Of a DNA stretch of 64,000 nucleotides, positions 46,647 to 60,422 are shown one piece after another. Source of the stretch: Clitoria ternatea. Its lineage: Eukaryota > Streptophyta > Magnoliopsida > Fabales > Fabaceae. The notes beneath the pieces were generated by a model that did not search any database, was not told the DNA's origin, and saw only the letters and a program-made list of their open reading frames with translations. Each line of letters starts with the position of its first letter. Within the stretch, counting starts at the first letter, position 1. The stretch spans positions 108,392,501 to 108,456,500 of the forward strand of contig CM075669.1 in NCBI GenBank assembly GCA_037962975.1, given 5' to 3'. Both the position numbers and the translations under genes were made by a program.

Positions 46647-47908
46647 ATACTTATTCATTATTTTCACTCTCATCCATTCATTATCTTGAACAACAACACT
46701 TTATAATTTATTATAAACACTTACAATCTTTAATTAATTTCCTCCACATAGCATACTAATTAATTCACATAATTCATCAATATCGATAACCACAATTTAT
46801 CTTTCTCCTATACGCAATATAACGTAAACAATTTTCCAAATTAATTTAACCCAACACACCCCTTTACTCGATTCCACGTTTTGGTTCCAACACCCGCTTC
46901 GCTCAACGATTTCCCGAAGCTCGTTTTGACACCCACGACGCCTAATAGCTCATTGACGCCCGTTCCGACATTTACGAGTATCAAAACATGACACCCATCC
47001 ATATTTCATCACACCCCTTGCAATAGGAATTAGTTTCAAGCTCTACCATTGCCATAGAACACAAAACCAAAACCCCCCATATGTACATGGTTCGGCCAAA
47101 TAGGGATAAGGAGGGAAAGCATATTTTGTAATACCGATCATCCTAGGGGCCCTATTCAACCTTCATACAGCCATCAGAAAGCGGAATCGGACCCCTATTC
47201 ATGCAAATCCATTTTTTTACCATAGTGAGGGGAGGTGAGAAAGAGGAAGAAAACTTGAAATTGAAGGTGCCAATATGCTCACCTCGTTGTCGGGATTCTA
47301 AATATGCAATCAATTTGAAGTTCCGAATAGACCTTTAATTTGGAGCTTTTAAAGCTTCAACAATGGAAGGAAATGAAAACACCTTTTCTGCCTAAGCTTA
47401 CGCGTGCTTAACGTGGAGAAGAAGAGAAAATTGAAATGGTTTTATTTTCTGAAGGGCGTAAGCGTCATTTTGTAATTTCCTTTTCTTCTTTTGTTTTTCC
47501 TATTTCTTTTATTACCTTTTTCATTTAACCTTTTACTTTAAACTACTTGGTAACTTCACCATTAAATTAAATTGTTAAAACTTTAATAGTTCACCAATTA
47601 ATTAATTTCATTTAACTTCATAACATTTAATTATTTAAAATCTCATTAGAATAATTAAATAACAAATTTTCCAAAATTATAGAATTAACTTGAAATTAAT
47701 TATTTAAAATTTTCCTACCAATCAATGATTTTTAAGTTAAATTTTGGGATGTTACATGCATAAAGAATGAGTTGTCTTAGAAATACATACAAAGAGGACA
47801 AAGTTGGTAATTAAGCATTTAATGATATTAGAAAAGTATAATTTTCTTATATTAATGGGATCAAAATATTCTATTAAAACTTTCTTATATTTGAAACTGG
47901 AGGTAATA

Positions 47909-48019
47909 TTAAATTACTATTTTGCCTTCAATTGTGAAAATTAATATTTTCATTTAATGAAATAATATCATTTTAGCATAATTAGGATAAGGTGATTATT
48001 GATTGGAAGCATTGTTACT
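47909..48019. other. short AT-rich spacer
   Basis: Nothing is recognised between the MITE end and the start of the tandem duplication. Confidence 0.6.
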
Positions 48020-49199
48020 ATATTACACACATTTATCATTTATATTAACTGAAATAAATCGAAATAAAAATCACAATTTCAATTAGAATTACGTTTTTGT
48101 GTGATGGATTGATCTAGTAAGATATCAATTATAAATTTATTATAGTTATTCTTTTTTTAGCGTATTTAAACTTTAAAATAATATGTCAAAATACAGAGTA
48201 ACAAACAATTGTTAGAATATTTGCATATGATAGTTAATTTTTAGCGTAATCAAGATATGTTACAAGTTGTAATTTTTTATAAGTTTCTGTATCCAGAATA
48301 TACATTCAGGATTTGATTAGTTTGATATTATGATGCAGTTATCAATAATTAAATTGAATATATGAAAATATATGATATTCATTAATTATAAAATATTGAA
48401 CTCATTATAAAAAATATTGGATAATAGATTATTAGTATATTATAAGCAATCATCTCAATGATAGATTACATATAATTTGTTTGGAATATATGCTTTAACG
48501 ATATAATTCTTTTACTTATATGACAGCAATATAAATTCATAATTATATAAATAGCTTTCATAACAATATAATCGAGATAATTCATCATTTTATATTTTGT
48601 TTTTATGATATTATATAAAGATATTCACAAAGTGTGAAGTAAACAAAAGTTAAGGGTGAGAAATATGAAAGTATTTTAATTAGAATTCTTAAGACCAAAT
48701 ATAAATTTATTACTAAATAAATATAATTATTATAAAAGATAAAATATGAATAAATAAAAAATAAGAAAAAGGATATATAAAATATAATGATAAAATAAAA
48801 TATAATGAGAGAAAAATATATAAATTTAAAGTGATTAAATCATATCATAAGATTTTATTAAAAAATATTATTGTAAAAGAAATCCACATTTGTGTTGTTT
48901 ATGCAGTAAAGTAATGCTGTAAAATTTATCTATAATTAAATCTACTCTAAACTTGGTAATTTTTTCTCTTAACAAAGATTATGAATATTCTAAAACTAAA
49001 AGTCATTATTGTTTTGAAATTTAAATTCAATATTTTTTATAGTAGAAATAATTTTTGAGTGTTCAAAATATATATTTTTAAAAAGTGATATATAAATTTT
49101 GTGTAAAAAGAAGTTGAAAGCCCAACATAGCTTTGCCCTTTTTCCCTTGAAGACTTCTTTGATTTTTAATTCGAACAAGGAAAGATTAGGTAATGATGG

Positions 49200-51110
49200 G
49201 AAATGAGGAATCTATTTTCAAAAACTAATAATCTAAATCTCTAAAAATCCATTCTTTTCTTTATTCTCTATTTTTTCCATTTACAAAACAACCCCTCCAT
49301 CTCCCTCGTTACATCGCGCACACTACCCCCCCAATTTGTTGCCATTTTTGTTCCACCATTGCATGACCATTGCTCTATCATCATCTTTCTTCTCTGCCTT
49401 GCCTTCACTATTGGGAGCCATCAGCTAGGCTATCACTTTAATTTCAGTAAGTTGACACCATCCTCTTCCTTTTTCTTTTGTGGGTATCATAACGTGAACA
49501 TGCAATTGAAGATTTTCCCCCTTTAGGTGTCACTTATACTGCCATTGTTGTTGCTATGGGAACTTGGGTCTTCATCTTAAAGCTTTAAAGAGGTAAAGCC
49601 CTTTGTCTTTCCATCGTATACCTCATGACCATGAATGGGAGACACACCCATGTTTCTACTTTCTTTTGTTAGCTCATCCATTGGACAGTAGAAAACATTT
49701 GACTTCAGAGAGAAATGACAAGGTTTTGGGGGTTGCAAGATTATTTTCGAAGGTTGTAAGGTAATGGGTTCTTAACCTCTTCAAAATTTCAGTAACTCCA
49801 TCGTTTCCCACCAAGTATGATTGTTAAATTTTCTTTTAATTGTTGTTAGGAAACTATCAAATGAGTATTTCAGAGGAAACTAACAAATGTTCAGAGTATT
49901 GGAAGTATATTGAAAGAGTATTGAAATAGCGGAATTATATTTGGTAAGTTGATACTCTTAAAAACCATGTTGAGTCTTTCAAAATAATATCAAAACATGG
50001 TAAATACAATTTGCAATTGATGTCGATAATTAATTGATAATTTTAGGAATCCAAATTAAGGCGTATTGCTGCCCGGAAAATCAAATTAGAAAGCGGAAAA
50101 GCTTTAAGGTATTTTTTTACATACAAGGGGGAGTCCAATTTAAGCATTAAGATAGAAATCCTTATTTTAGAATTGAGTCGTATAATTTATGGTGTTTTCG
50201 GTATATCTTACTATATTAGTGAGTTGAATATTGTGACTGTATTATGAGGATAAAGTGGTATATTGGTTGGGCAATTATATTATGCCCTTGGTTATTTAGA
50301 AAATGTAGTTTATATGTTTGGTTGATGGTGATCTCTGAAATATTGGATTTTGAGAAATGTGATGAGTGGGAGTACTTAAATATAACGTAATGGAATTCCA
50401 TTTTAATATGTGTTTATATACCATTTTAAGGAATAATGGTAAATGAAATGTGAGATTATGTATTGACATAATTTAGTGTTGAAGTTTGATAAATTTTCAT
50501 GGCAATTATATTTATGTGATGGTTCGGTGAAGAAATTGATGTTGCTAGAAATTTTAGATAGCTCCACTGCATGTTTGAAATTCATTTTGTGGAGAATTTC
50601 GCTTGATTGATTTTTGTGATGATGTGTGGGGCTAAGTTGTCATGTAATTATACACGTATGCGCTATGATTTGCATTTTAAGCATGGATTACATATTAATA
50701 CATCATATGAATTTGTATGGCGTTAAGATTCGCCCAGTACTTTGAATTGCTATTGAGACTTCTATTTAAACACTATGATTCATTGTGCAGTTCTCGCGGT
50801 ACCACCCTTTATAGCACTACGATTCACTGGTGGTCACCTAGTACCCATCATTATAGTGCCACGATTCACTAGTTAGGTTATCATAGCACTAATATTTGCC
50901 TTGTGACTGAGTCAGTTCTGCATTTGCATTTTATGCATAGTACATGATTGGGTAATTCATGAATCCCTAACATTTGATACATTAATTTTGATTTGGATTC
51001 ATGTTGTTGATTGAGAGTGAATAAAGAAATTAGTATGGTGTGATTTGTTAGAAATTTAGTCTATGAAATTATTGAATGATGTTGTGTTAATAGCTATATG
51101 TTAGAATCAA
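49200..51110 (+). repeat. long-LTR fragment, plus strand (copy 1)
   Basis: The units TATAGCACTACGATTCACTG and TATAGTGCCACGATTCACTA (50800-50890) are the reverse relatives of the subrepeats at 45399-45600. This is therefore probably a piece of the same LTR family in the opposite direction. No coding region is seen. Edges are approximate. Confidence 0.5.
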
Positions 51111-51537
51111 GTCTAAATTCATGACTAAGAAGTCTAAACCCCATATAATTTGTTAATAATATACGTCAAGACTCTTAGCTAAAATAAAGTCTGTAAGCTT
51201 GTCTATCTAACTATTCTGTTCAAGTGTGACATGGAGTCCGTAGAACTCCATTTGTAAAGAATAAGGGGAGTCCGTATAACTCAAATTGTTCTTGAAGTGA
51301 AGAAGTCTGTACTCACTCAAAGCTTCATTAAATTAAGCCAGTCTGATGTTACAAACCATGAGAAGCTCTCTCATTCTTCAAGTATTTGAAAAAGGATCTT
51401 TCTTTTCTAAATAAGAAGCTGCATGAACTTTCGTATATCATCTTTATGCCTATCATCAAAAAAGAACTTAATAGAAAAGTTAAAAGGCACACTCTTATAT
51501 ATCAAGAAAACTGCCTCACTGTTAGACCCAGAATATA

Positions 51538-52946
51538 TGTTGGGCTTCTTTATTAGCAAGCGCACCAATTTATCATTGCAGTTTTCGAAATAGATATCGT
51601 TCCCATAAGGATTGAATATTTTCAGTGTGAAACAGTAATTCTTGTTTACTATGGTAAATGTATCAAAACTTATTAACAAAAGAATAATTTATTCATAATT
51701 TTTACAATATTCATAGATTTAGAAATTGATTTGTTTTCAGAATAGATTCAATACTTGAGAAAAATAAAGATTAACAAACTATATTGGAATTAGGACCCCC
51801 GTACTAAAACATAATGAAATAATTATAGACATTGCATATTTAATCATCAAGTTCATGTTATTGCAGCTTAAAAATCATCATACCCGATCCCTCATTATAT
51901 AAATTCTAAATAGTCACCGTAAAGTCTGATCCCTCAGATGCTTTCTCAGTAAAAACTTGCTTTAAGTCTTGGCCTTAACACAACAATAATTACCAACTCT
52001 ATTCCTAGTAATTGGTATATTAAGGGTACTTCAACTTTTACTTTCGTTAAAAGTGGTTTAACACACATGAAAATCATTCTCCCGTTTGAAGTTCATACTA
52101 ATAAAAGATTGAAATACTAACATGGTACTTGAATCATAAACATGCAGAGGTCTTAATTACAACATCATATTTATAAATAGGTTCACCAATTTCAACATAA
52201 ACAAATTAGTTACACATGGTGAAAATAGAAAGACAACTTGCAGTTGATGACATCACAAGCACTTGATCACAGTTCACAATACGGAAAAAGCACAATACAA
52301 CACAACACTTTCAAGTATATGGAAACTACACTAGAATACTAACTCAGAAAAGACACTCTGAATTCAAGTGAATGAAGAGAAGAATGAAGAAGGGATGTAA
52401 TGCTTAGAATGGTGGAGAATGGCCTTATTCATAGGGCTGAGCAGAGAACCTATGCGTTAGGCTAACGCTACGCGTTAGGCCTCTGACTTAGCATCCATTG
52501 AACGCATGATTTAAGGCCATGATTAAGCAATAATTTAATCCATGATCAGTAGACAAGGTGGCCTCTGTCTCCCATTTGTGTTTTGGCACTTGGCTGTGAG
52601 TGGATTGACAAATAATGGCCATTTGGCTGAGTGCAAAGCCATCTAGAAGTGAAGCCCACGTTGCATCTAATGCTACGCGCGATACTGACGCATAGCGTCT
52701 GCATCAAAACCTTGACGCTACGCGTGGGGTTGAGGCTACCCGCCAGCCCTTCATTCTTGGTTGAATTTTCTCTTAAAATTCTTGGTTTTTCACTATAAAA
52801 CTAGAGAAAATGGATCAAGGCAGTTCAAATCTAATAGTTTCCATTTATTACACTTAAAACCTAAATTTCTAACAAGTTAAACTAATTTTTATTATCTTTT
52901 AACACACTTTTTATTAAGAAAATTAAAGTAAATTTGAGGAATAACA
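51538..52946 (-). repeat. Athila-like 3' LTR (copy 1)
   Basis: On the minus strand it runs from TGTTATTCCTCAAATTTAC (52946) to AAGCCCAACA (51538), 1409 bp. It is homologous along its length to the LTR at 29669-31166. A polypurine tract (minus AAGTTGGGGGTATT, 52947-52960) precedes it. It contains several GCTACGCG motifs at 52460-52735. Confidence 0.85.
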
Positions 52947-53572
52947 AATACCCCCAACTTAGGAAATTGCTCGCCCTAGAGCAACACAAACTAAAACTAA
53001 AACAACTTTTTTGAGATCAAATTTTTGAAAAGTCCAAAATTTTACCACCACATGAAGTAATTTATAATTTATCGTTTAGAATGATAAAAAATGGATATCT
53101 TGTGCAAGAGGCTTGAAGATAAAATTAATACAATGTCATATCAATAAATCAAGCTTATTTCAAGGCTTACCTCACAAGTGTTTATCTCTGTACAAAGGTA
53201 ATCTATTAGCTCAATCGATCATGAACTCAAACAAATTTAATTTTGATTTTCAACTAATCAATTGTCATTTGTACAGAATCAAACAAGAGTCACAAGGTCC
53301 TTTTAAAGGTTGTAATCAGGCTTGGTTACAAGAATTTATGGTTTTTCTTGGAAATCAAACACCTGAAATCATAAAAGAGCATTTCATAATTAATGGTGCT
53401 TTTCTTGTCTCAAAATCTCACTTCCCTTTAATGGTAAATACCCCCAACTTAATCCTTTTCATTGTTTCTTTTCTTTGATTTTACACATATATTTTTCTTC
53501 ATTTTTCATATGCATCACTGATGATTTAAAAAGGCTAAGTTTAATTTTCACTCCCCATTTTGTAAGAACACT

Positions 53573-53612
<40 letters not shown>

Positions 53613-54243
53613 TTTTATGTTTTAAATGCTCTTTTATTAAATCAGATAAAGAGAATGGTTAAAATATTTATGGGCTAGGGGTGCCAAAGAAATTATTATT
53701 TAAGGCTCAAAATGGCTATCAAAGGATAAATGCATTTTACCATGGTAAGCTTTTTGGCTCTAAGTTCTTGTGTTTACCAAAAATGTGCCTTGATCATGCT
53801 CTTGGATCCTCTGTATAATAACACAAATCAAAGAATCAAGCAAAACTAATTTGAAAGAAATTATGTCGAAACCCTCAAGTGTTTAAAGATCTCTCAGCTC
53901 ACTAGGTTTTCGAAATTAGCTTGATTATTAAAAAGAACATTGTAATTGGTTTTATCAAAATGCCTTAGTTGCAAAAGAATCGATTATTGATGATTGAAAA
54001 ATGGTTCATTATGTAAAAACTTCAAGCGTGTTAAATTTTCAATTCAAAAATTTGATCATTTTATTTTATTAAAAACACTTCTTTGTTATTTTAAAGAAAA
54101 GAAAATAATTATAAAATTACACCACACAAAAGAAAAATCAAATCATAGTAATATATAATTCAAACCAAAGTATTAAAATACCCAAGTAAATATCAAACTA
54201 AATGTAAAAGAAGTAATAAAAATGCATAAAATAAACATGGCCC
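52947..54243 (-). other. Athila-like 3' internal non-coding region (copy 1)
   Basis: It lies between the third ORF and the LTR. It has a second purine tract (minus AAGTTGGGGGTATTT, 53435-53450) and an AT microsatellite at about 53576-53609. The plus-strand open frame 53113-53478 has no family features and runs against the element's coding strand. Confidence 0.6.
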
Positions 54244-54831
54244 TCAGTCATCATCCTCCATATGCTCATCATCATCAACCTCTTCATCGACATCACCCTC
54301 TTCATCTGCAGTGTCAGCCTGAGCTCCAGAAGGTCCACCTGCCTTAGGGTATGTGGGCCGGTCACCAAGCCAAGCTACATGAGCTGCAAAGTCGGCTGGT
54401 GTCATAAATGGTGCACTCTCGCCCTGTATCATGTATTGATAAAATGAATCATGTAAGTGAACATAGGCTCAGTGAGAAACAACCATTATCTGCATCATAT
54501 GCTGATGTTCCACACTCATCCTAGAAAAACCCTCTGTAATAGTATATGTGGATGCTGGCTGTAGTGGTCTCCTCCTCCTCGGTCTAGGCTGAGCCTCCTG
54601 CTCAAGAGATGAAAGCTTGCACTGCTGAACAAAATAATCTCTGTTCACTAGAACCTTGGGGACTCTCCCCGAAGAACTAGTAAACTCAGGTGCTGGCACC
54701 TACACCCCTTGGCTTCTCAGTAAGGTAGAAATGGTCTGTGGAAAGGGTATAGGGCGATTCACTTTATTCCCAAGGGCATATAAGTGAATCTATTTGGATA
54801 TGAGCTTGGCTATATCAATGGTATAGCCCTG
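54244..54831 (-). pseudogene. Transposase_32-type ORF, C-terminal piece (copy 1)
   Basis: This is an exact copy of the last part of the ORF at 61054-62367. It includes the basic stretch PRPRRRRPLQPASTYTITEG and the acidic tail ending HMEDDD. The N-terminal half is cut off by the duplication junction at 54831/54832. Confidence 0.8.
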
Positions 54832-56011
54832 ATATTACACACATTTATCATTTATATTAACTGAAATAAATCGAAATAAAAATCACAATTTCAATTAGAA
54901 TTACGTTTTTGTGTGATGGATTGATCTAGTAAGATATCAATTATAAATTTATTATAGTTATTCTTTTTTTAGCGTATTTAAACTTTAAAATAATATGTCA
55001 AAATACAGAGTAACAAACAATTGTTAGAATATTTGCATATGATAGTTAATTTTTAGCGTAATCAAGATATGTTACAAGTTGTAATTTTTTATAAGTTTCT
55101 GTATCCAGAATATACATTCAGGATTTGATTAGTTTGATATTATGATGCAGTTATCAATAATTAAATTGAATATATGAAAATATATGATATTCATTAATTA
55201 TAAAATATTGAACTCATTATAAAAAATATTGGATAATAGATTATTAGTATATTATAAGCAATCATCTCAATGATAGATTACATATAATTTGTTTGGAATA
55301 TATGCTTTAACGATATAATTCTTTTACTTATATGACAGCAATATAAATTCATAATTATATAAATAGCTTTCATAACAATATAATCGAGATAATTCATCAT
55401 TTTATATTTTGTTTTTATGATATTATATAAAGATATTCACAAAGTGTGAAGTAAACAAAAGTTAAGGGTGAGAAATATGAAAGTATTTTAATTAGAATTC
55501 TTAAGACCAAATATAAATTTATTACTAAATAAATATAATTATTATAAAAGATAAAATATGAATAAATAAAAAATAAGAAAAAGGATATATAAAATATAAT
55601 GATAAAATAAAATATAATGAGAGAAAAATATATAAATTTAAAGTGATTAAATCATATCATAAGATTTTATTAAAAAATATTATTGTAAAAGAAATCCACA
55701 TTTGTGTTGTTTATGCAGTAAAGTAATGCTGTAAAATTTATCTATAATTAAATCTACTCTAAACTTGGTAATTTTTTCTCTTAACAAAGATTATGAATAT
55801 TCTAAAACTAAAAGTCATTATTGTTTTGAAATTTAAATTCAATATTTTTTATAGTAGAAATAATTTTTGAGTGTTCAAAATATATATTTTTAAAAAGTGA
55901 TATATAAATTTTGTGTAAAAAGAAGTTGAAAGCCCAACATAGCTTTGCCCTTTTTCCCTTGAAGACTTCTTTGATTTTTAATTCGAACAAGGAAAGATTA
56001 GGTAATGATGG

Positions 56012-57922
56012 GAAATGAGGAATCTATTTTCAAAAACTAATAATCTAAATCTCTAAAAATCCATTCTTTTCTTTATTCTCTATTTTTTCCATTTACAAAA
56101 CAACCCCTCCATCTCCCTCGTTACATCGCGCACACTACCCCCCCAATTTGTTGCCATTTTTGTTCCACCATTGCATGACCATTGCTCTATCATCATCTTT
56201 CTTCTCTGCCTTGCCTTCACTATTGGGAGCCATCAGCTAGGCTATCACTTTAATTTCAGTAAGTTGACACCATCCTCTTCCTTTTTCTTTTGTGGGTATC
56301 ATAACGTGAACATGCAATTGAAGATTTTCCCCCTTTAGGTGTCACTTATACTGCCATTGTTGTTGCTATGGGAACTTGGGTCTTCATCTTAAAGCTTTAA
56401 AGAGGTAAAGCCCTTTGTCTTTCCATCGTATACCTCATGACCATGAATGGGAGACACACCCATGTTTCTACTTTCTTTTGTTAGCTCATCCATTGGACAG
56501 TAGAAAACATTTGACTTCAGAGAGAAATGACAAGGTTTTGGGGGTTGCAAGATTATTTTCGAAGGTTGTAAGGTAATGGGTTCTTAACCTCTTCAAAATT
56601 TCAGTAACTCCATCGTTTCCCACCAAGTATGATTGTTAAATTTTCTTTTAATTGTTGTTAGGAAACTATCAAATGAGTATTTCAGAGGAAACTAACAAAT
56701 GTTCAGAGTATTGGAAGTATATTGAAAGAGTATTGAAATAGCGGAATTATATTTGGTAAGTTGATACTCTTAAAAACCATGTTGAGTCTTTCAAAATAAT
56801 ATCAAAACATGGTAAATACAATTTGCAATTGATGTCGATAATTAATTGATAATTTTAGGAATCCAAATTAAGGCGTATTGCTGCCCGGAAAATCAAATTA
56901 GAAAGCGGAAAAGCTTTAAGGTATTTTTTTACATACAAGGGGGAGTCCAATTTAAGCATTAAGATAGAAATCCTTATTTTAGAATTGAGTCGTATAATTT
57001 ATGGTGTTTTCGGTATATCTTACTATATTAGTGAGTTGAATATTGTGACTGTATTATGAGGATAAAGTGGTATATTGGTTGGGCAATTATATTATGCCCT
57101 TGGTTATTTAGAAAATGTAGTTTATATGTTTGGTTGATGGTGATCTCTGAAATATTGGATTTTGAGAAATGTGATGAGTGGGAGTACTTAAATATAACGT
57201 AATGGAATTCCATTTTAATATGTGTTTATATACCATTTTAAGGAATAATGGTAAATGAAATGTGAGATTATGTATTGACATAATTTAGTGTTGAAGTTTG
57301 ATAAATTTTCATGGCAATTATATTTATGTGATGGTTCGGTGAAGAAATTGATGTTGCTAGAAATTTTAGATAGCTCCACTGCATGTTTGAAATTCATTTT
57401 GTGGAGAATTTCGCTTGATTGATTTTTGTGATGATGTGTGGGGCTAAGTTGTCATGTAATTATACACGTATGCGCTATGATTTGCATTTTAAGCATGGAT
57501 TACATATTAATACATCATATGAATTTGTATGGCGTTAAGATTCGCCCAGTACTTTGAATTGCTATTGAGACTTCTATTTAAACACTATGATTCATTGTGC
57601 AGTTCTCGCGGTACCACCCTTTATAGCACTACGATTCACTGGTGGTCACCTAGTACCCATCATTATAGTGCCACGATTCACTAGTTAGGTTATCATAGCA
57701 CTAATATTTGCCTTGTGACTGAGTCAGTTCTGCATTTGCATTTTATGCATAGTACATGATTGGGTAATTCATGAATCCCTAACATTTGATACATTAATTT
57801 TGATTTGGATTCATGTTGTTGATTGAGAGTGAATAAAGAAATTAGTATGGTGTGATTTGTTAGAAATTTAGTCTATGAAATTATTGAATGATGTTGTGTT
57901 AATAGCTATATGTTAGAATCAA
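56012..57922 (+). repeat. long-LTR fragment, plus strand (copy 2)
   Basis: This is the same sequence as 49200-51110, shifted by 6812 bp. No gene is seen. Confidence 0.5.
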
Positions 57923-58349
57923 GTCTAAATTCATGACTAAGAAGTCTAAACCCCATATAATTTGTTAATAATATACGTCAAGACTCTTAGCTAAAATAAA
58001 GTCTGTAAGCTTGTCTATCTAACTATTCTGTTCAAGTGTGACATGGAGTCCGTAGAACTCCATTTGTAAAGAATAAGGGGAGTCCGTATAACTCAAATTG
58101 TTCTTGAAGTGAAGAAGTCTGTACTCACTCAAAGCTTCATTAAATTAAGCCAGTCTGATGTTACAAACCATGAGAAGCTCTCTCATTCTTCAAGTATTTG
58201 AAAAAGGATCTTTCTTTTCTAAATAAGAAGCTGCATGAACTTTCGTATATCATCTTTATGCCTATCATCAAAAAAGAACTTAATAGAAAAGTTAAAAGGC
58301 ACACTCTTATATATCAAGAAAACTGCCTCACTGTTAGACCCAGAATATA

Positions 58350-59758
58350 TGTTGGGCTTCTTTATTAGCAAGCGCACCAATTTATCATTGCAGTTTTCGA
58401 AATAGATATCGTTCCCATAAGGATTGAATATTTTCAGTGTGAAACAGTAATTCTTGTTTACTATGGTAAATGTATCAAAACTTATTAACAAAAGAATAAT
58501 TTATTCATAATTTTTACAATATTCATAGATTTAGAAATTGATTTGTTTTCAGAATAGATTCAATACTTGAGAAAAATAAAGATTAACAAACTATATTGGA
58601 ATTAGGACCCCCGTACTAAAACATAATGAAATAATTATAGACATTGCATATTTAATCATCAAGTTCATGTTATTGCAGCTTAAAAATCATCATACCCGAT
58701 CCCTCATTATATAAATTCTAAATAGTCACCGTAAAGTCTGATCCCTCAGATGCTTTCTCAGTAAAAACTTGCTTTAAGTCTTGGCCTTAACACAACAATA
58801 ATTACCAACTCTATTCCTAGTAATTGGTATATTAAGGGTACTTCAACTTTTACTTTCGTTAAAAGTGGTTTAACACACATGAAAATCATTCTCCCGTTTG
58901 AAGTTCATACTAATAAAAGATTGAAATACTAACATGGTACTTGAATCATAAACATGCAGAGGTCTTAATTACAACATCATATTTATAAATAGGTTCACCA
59001 ATTTCAACATAAACAAATTAGTTACACATGGTGAAAATAGAAAGACAACTTGCAGTTGATGACATCACAAGCACTTGATCACAGTTCACAATACGGAAAA
59101 AGCACAATACAACACAACACTTTCAAGTATATGGAAACTACACTAGAATACTAACTCAGAAAAGACACTCTGAATTCAAGTGAATGAAGAGAAGAATGAA
59201 GAAGGGATGTAATGCTTAGAATGGTGGAGAATGGCCTTATTCATAGGGCTGAGCAGAGAACCTATGCGTTAGGCTAACGCTACGCGTTAGGCCTCTGACT
59301 TAGCATCCATTGAACGCATGATTTAAGGCCATGATTAAGCAATAATTTAATCCATGATCAGTAGACAAGGTGGCCTCTGTCTCCCATTTGTGTTTTGGCA
59401 CTTGGCTGTGAGTGGATTGACAAATAATGGCCATTTGGCTGAGTGCAAAGCCATCTAGAAGTGAAGCCCACGTTGCATCTAATGCTACGCGCGATACTGA
59501 CGCATAGCGTCTGCATCAAAACCTTGACGCTACGCGTGGGGTTGAGGCTACCCGCCAGCCCTTCATTCTTGGTTGAATTTTCTCTTAAAATTCTTGGTTT
59601 TTCACTATAAAACTAGAGAAAATGGATCAAGGCAGTTCAAATCTAATAGTTTCCATTTATTACACTTAAAACCTAAATTTCTAACAAGTTAAACTAATTT
59701 TTATTATCTTTTAACACACTTTTTATTAAGAAAATTAAAGTAAATTTGAGGAATAACA
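58350..59758 (-). repeat. Athila-like 3' LTR (copy 2, original context)
   Basis: It matches 51538-52946 at an offset of 6812. It is the 3' LTR of the minus-strand element whose ORF and pol lie to the right. The flanking DNA left of 58350 is outside the element. Confidence 0.85.
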
Positions 59759-60384
59759 AATACCCCCAACTTAGGAAATTGCTCGCCCTAGAGCAACACA
59801 AACTAAAACTAAAACAACTTTTTTGAGATCAAATTTTTGAAAAGTCCAAAATTTTACCACCACATGAAGTAATTTATAATTTATCGTTTAGAATGATAAA
59901 AAATGGATATCTTGTGCAAGAGGCTTGAAGATAAAATTAATACAATGTCATATCAATAAATCAAGCTTATTTCAAGGCTTACCTCACAAGTGTTTATCTC
60001 TGTACAAAGGTAATCTATTAGCTCAATCGATCATGAACTCAAACAAATTTAATTTTGATTTTCAACTAATCAATTGTCATTTGTACAGAATCAAACAAGA
60101 GTCACAAGGTCCTTTTAAAGGTTGTAATCAGGCTTGGTTACAAGAATTTATGGTTTTTCTTGGAAATCAAACACCTGAAATCATAAAAGAGCATTTCATA
60201 ATTAATGGTGCTTTTCTTGTCTCAAAATCTCACTTCCCTTTAATGGTAAATACCCCCAACTTAATCCTTTTCATTGTTTCTTTTCTTTGATTTTACACAT
60301 ATATTTTTCTTCATTTTTCATATGCATCACTGATGATTTAAAAAGGCTAAGTTTAATTTTCACTCCCCATTTTGTAAGAACACT

Positions 60385-60422
<38 letters not shown>

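Larger units (their letters stand above)
43850..47756 (-). repeat. long LTR, possibly solo (Del/Tekay-like), minus strand
   Basis: The right end on the minus strand is TGTAACATCCCAAAATTT at 47756, a typical start of long LTRs of Del/Tekay gypsy elements. No internal region follows on either side, so it looks like a solo LTR about 3.9 kb long. Its left limit and a target duplication could not be fixed. It has subrepeats at 45399-45600 and a long AT microsatellite. No gene is seen; short open frames such as 45617-45814 have no family features. Confidence 0.55.
43743..47908. mobile_element. Stowaway-like MITE interrupted by a long LTR
   Basis: The ends are inverted repeats: TACTACCTCCAATTCCAAAT at 43743 and, reversed from 47908, TATTACCTCCAGTTTCAAAT. 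They agree at 23 of 25 bases over their length. These resemble the CTCCCTCCGTTCCAAAATATAAG-type ends of Stowaway (Tc1/mariner) elements, which use TA targets. Only about 100-150 bp at each end belong to it. The middle is a separate LTR insertion. Confidence 0.6.
48020..54831. repeat. 6.8-kb tandem duplication, copy 1 (6812 bp)
   Basis: It starts at ATATTACACACATTTATC (48020), and the same sequence starts copy 2 at 54832. It ends GTATAGCCCTG at 54831. Contents are AT-rich DNA (48020-49200), a long-LTR fragment (about 49200-51110), unassigned DNA (51111-51537), the Athila-like 3' LTR (51538-52946), and Athila-like 3' internal sequence with the end of the Transposase_32-type ORF (52947-54831). 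Every open frame recurs in copy 2 at a constant offset of 6812, dropping to 6810 after the AT microsatellite. Confidence 0.95.

Noticed and set aside
53113..53478. 121-codon plus-strand open frame (and its copy at 59925-60290)
   Set aside because: It opposes the coding strand of the Athila-like element, has no family features and lies in AT-rich non-coding sequence. It recurs only because of the tandem duplication.
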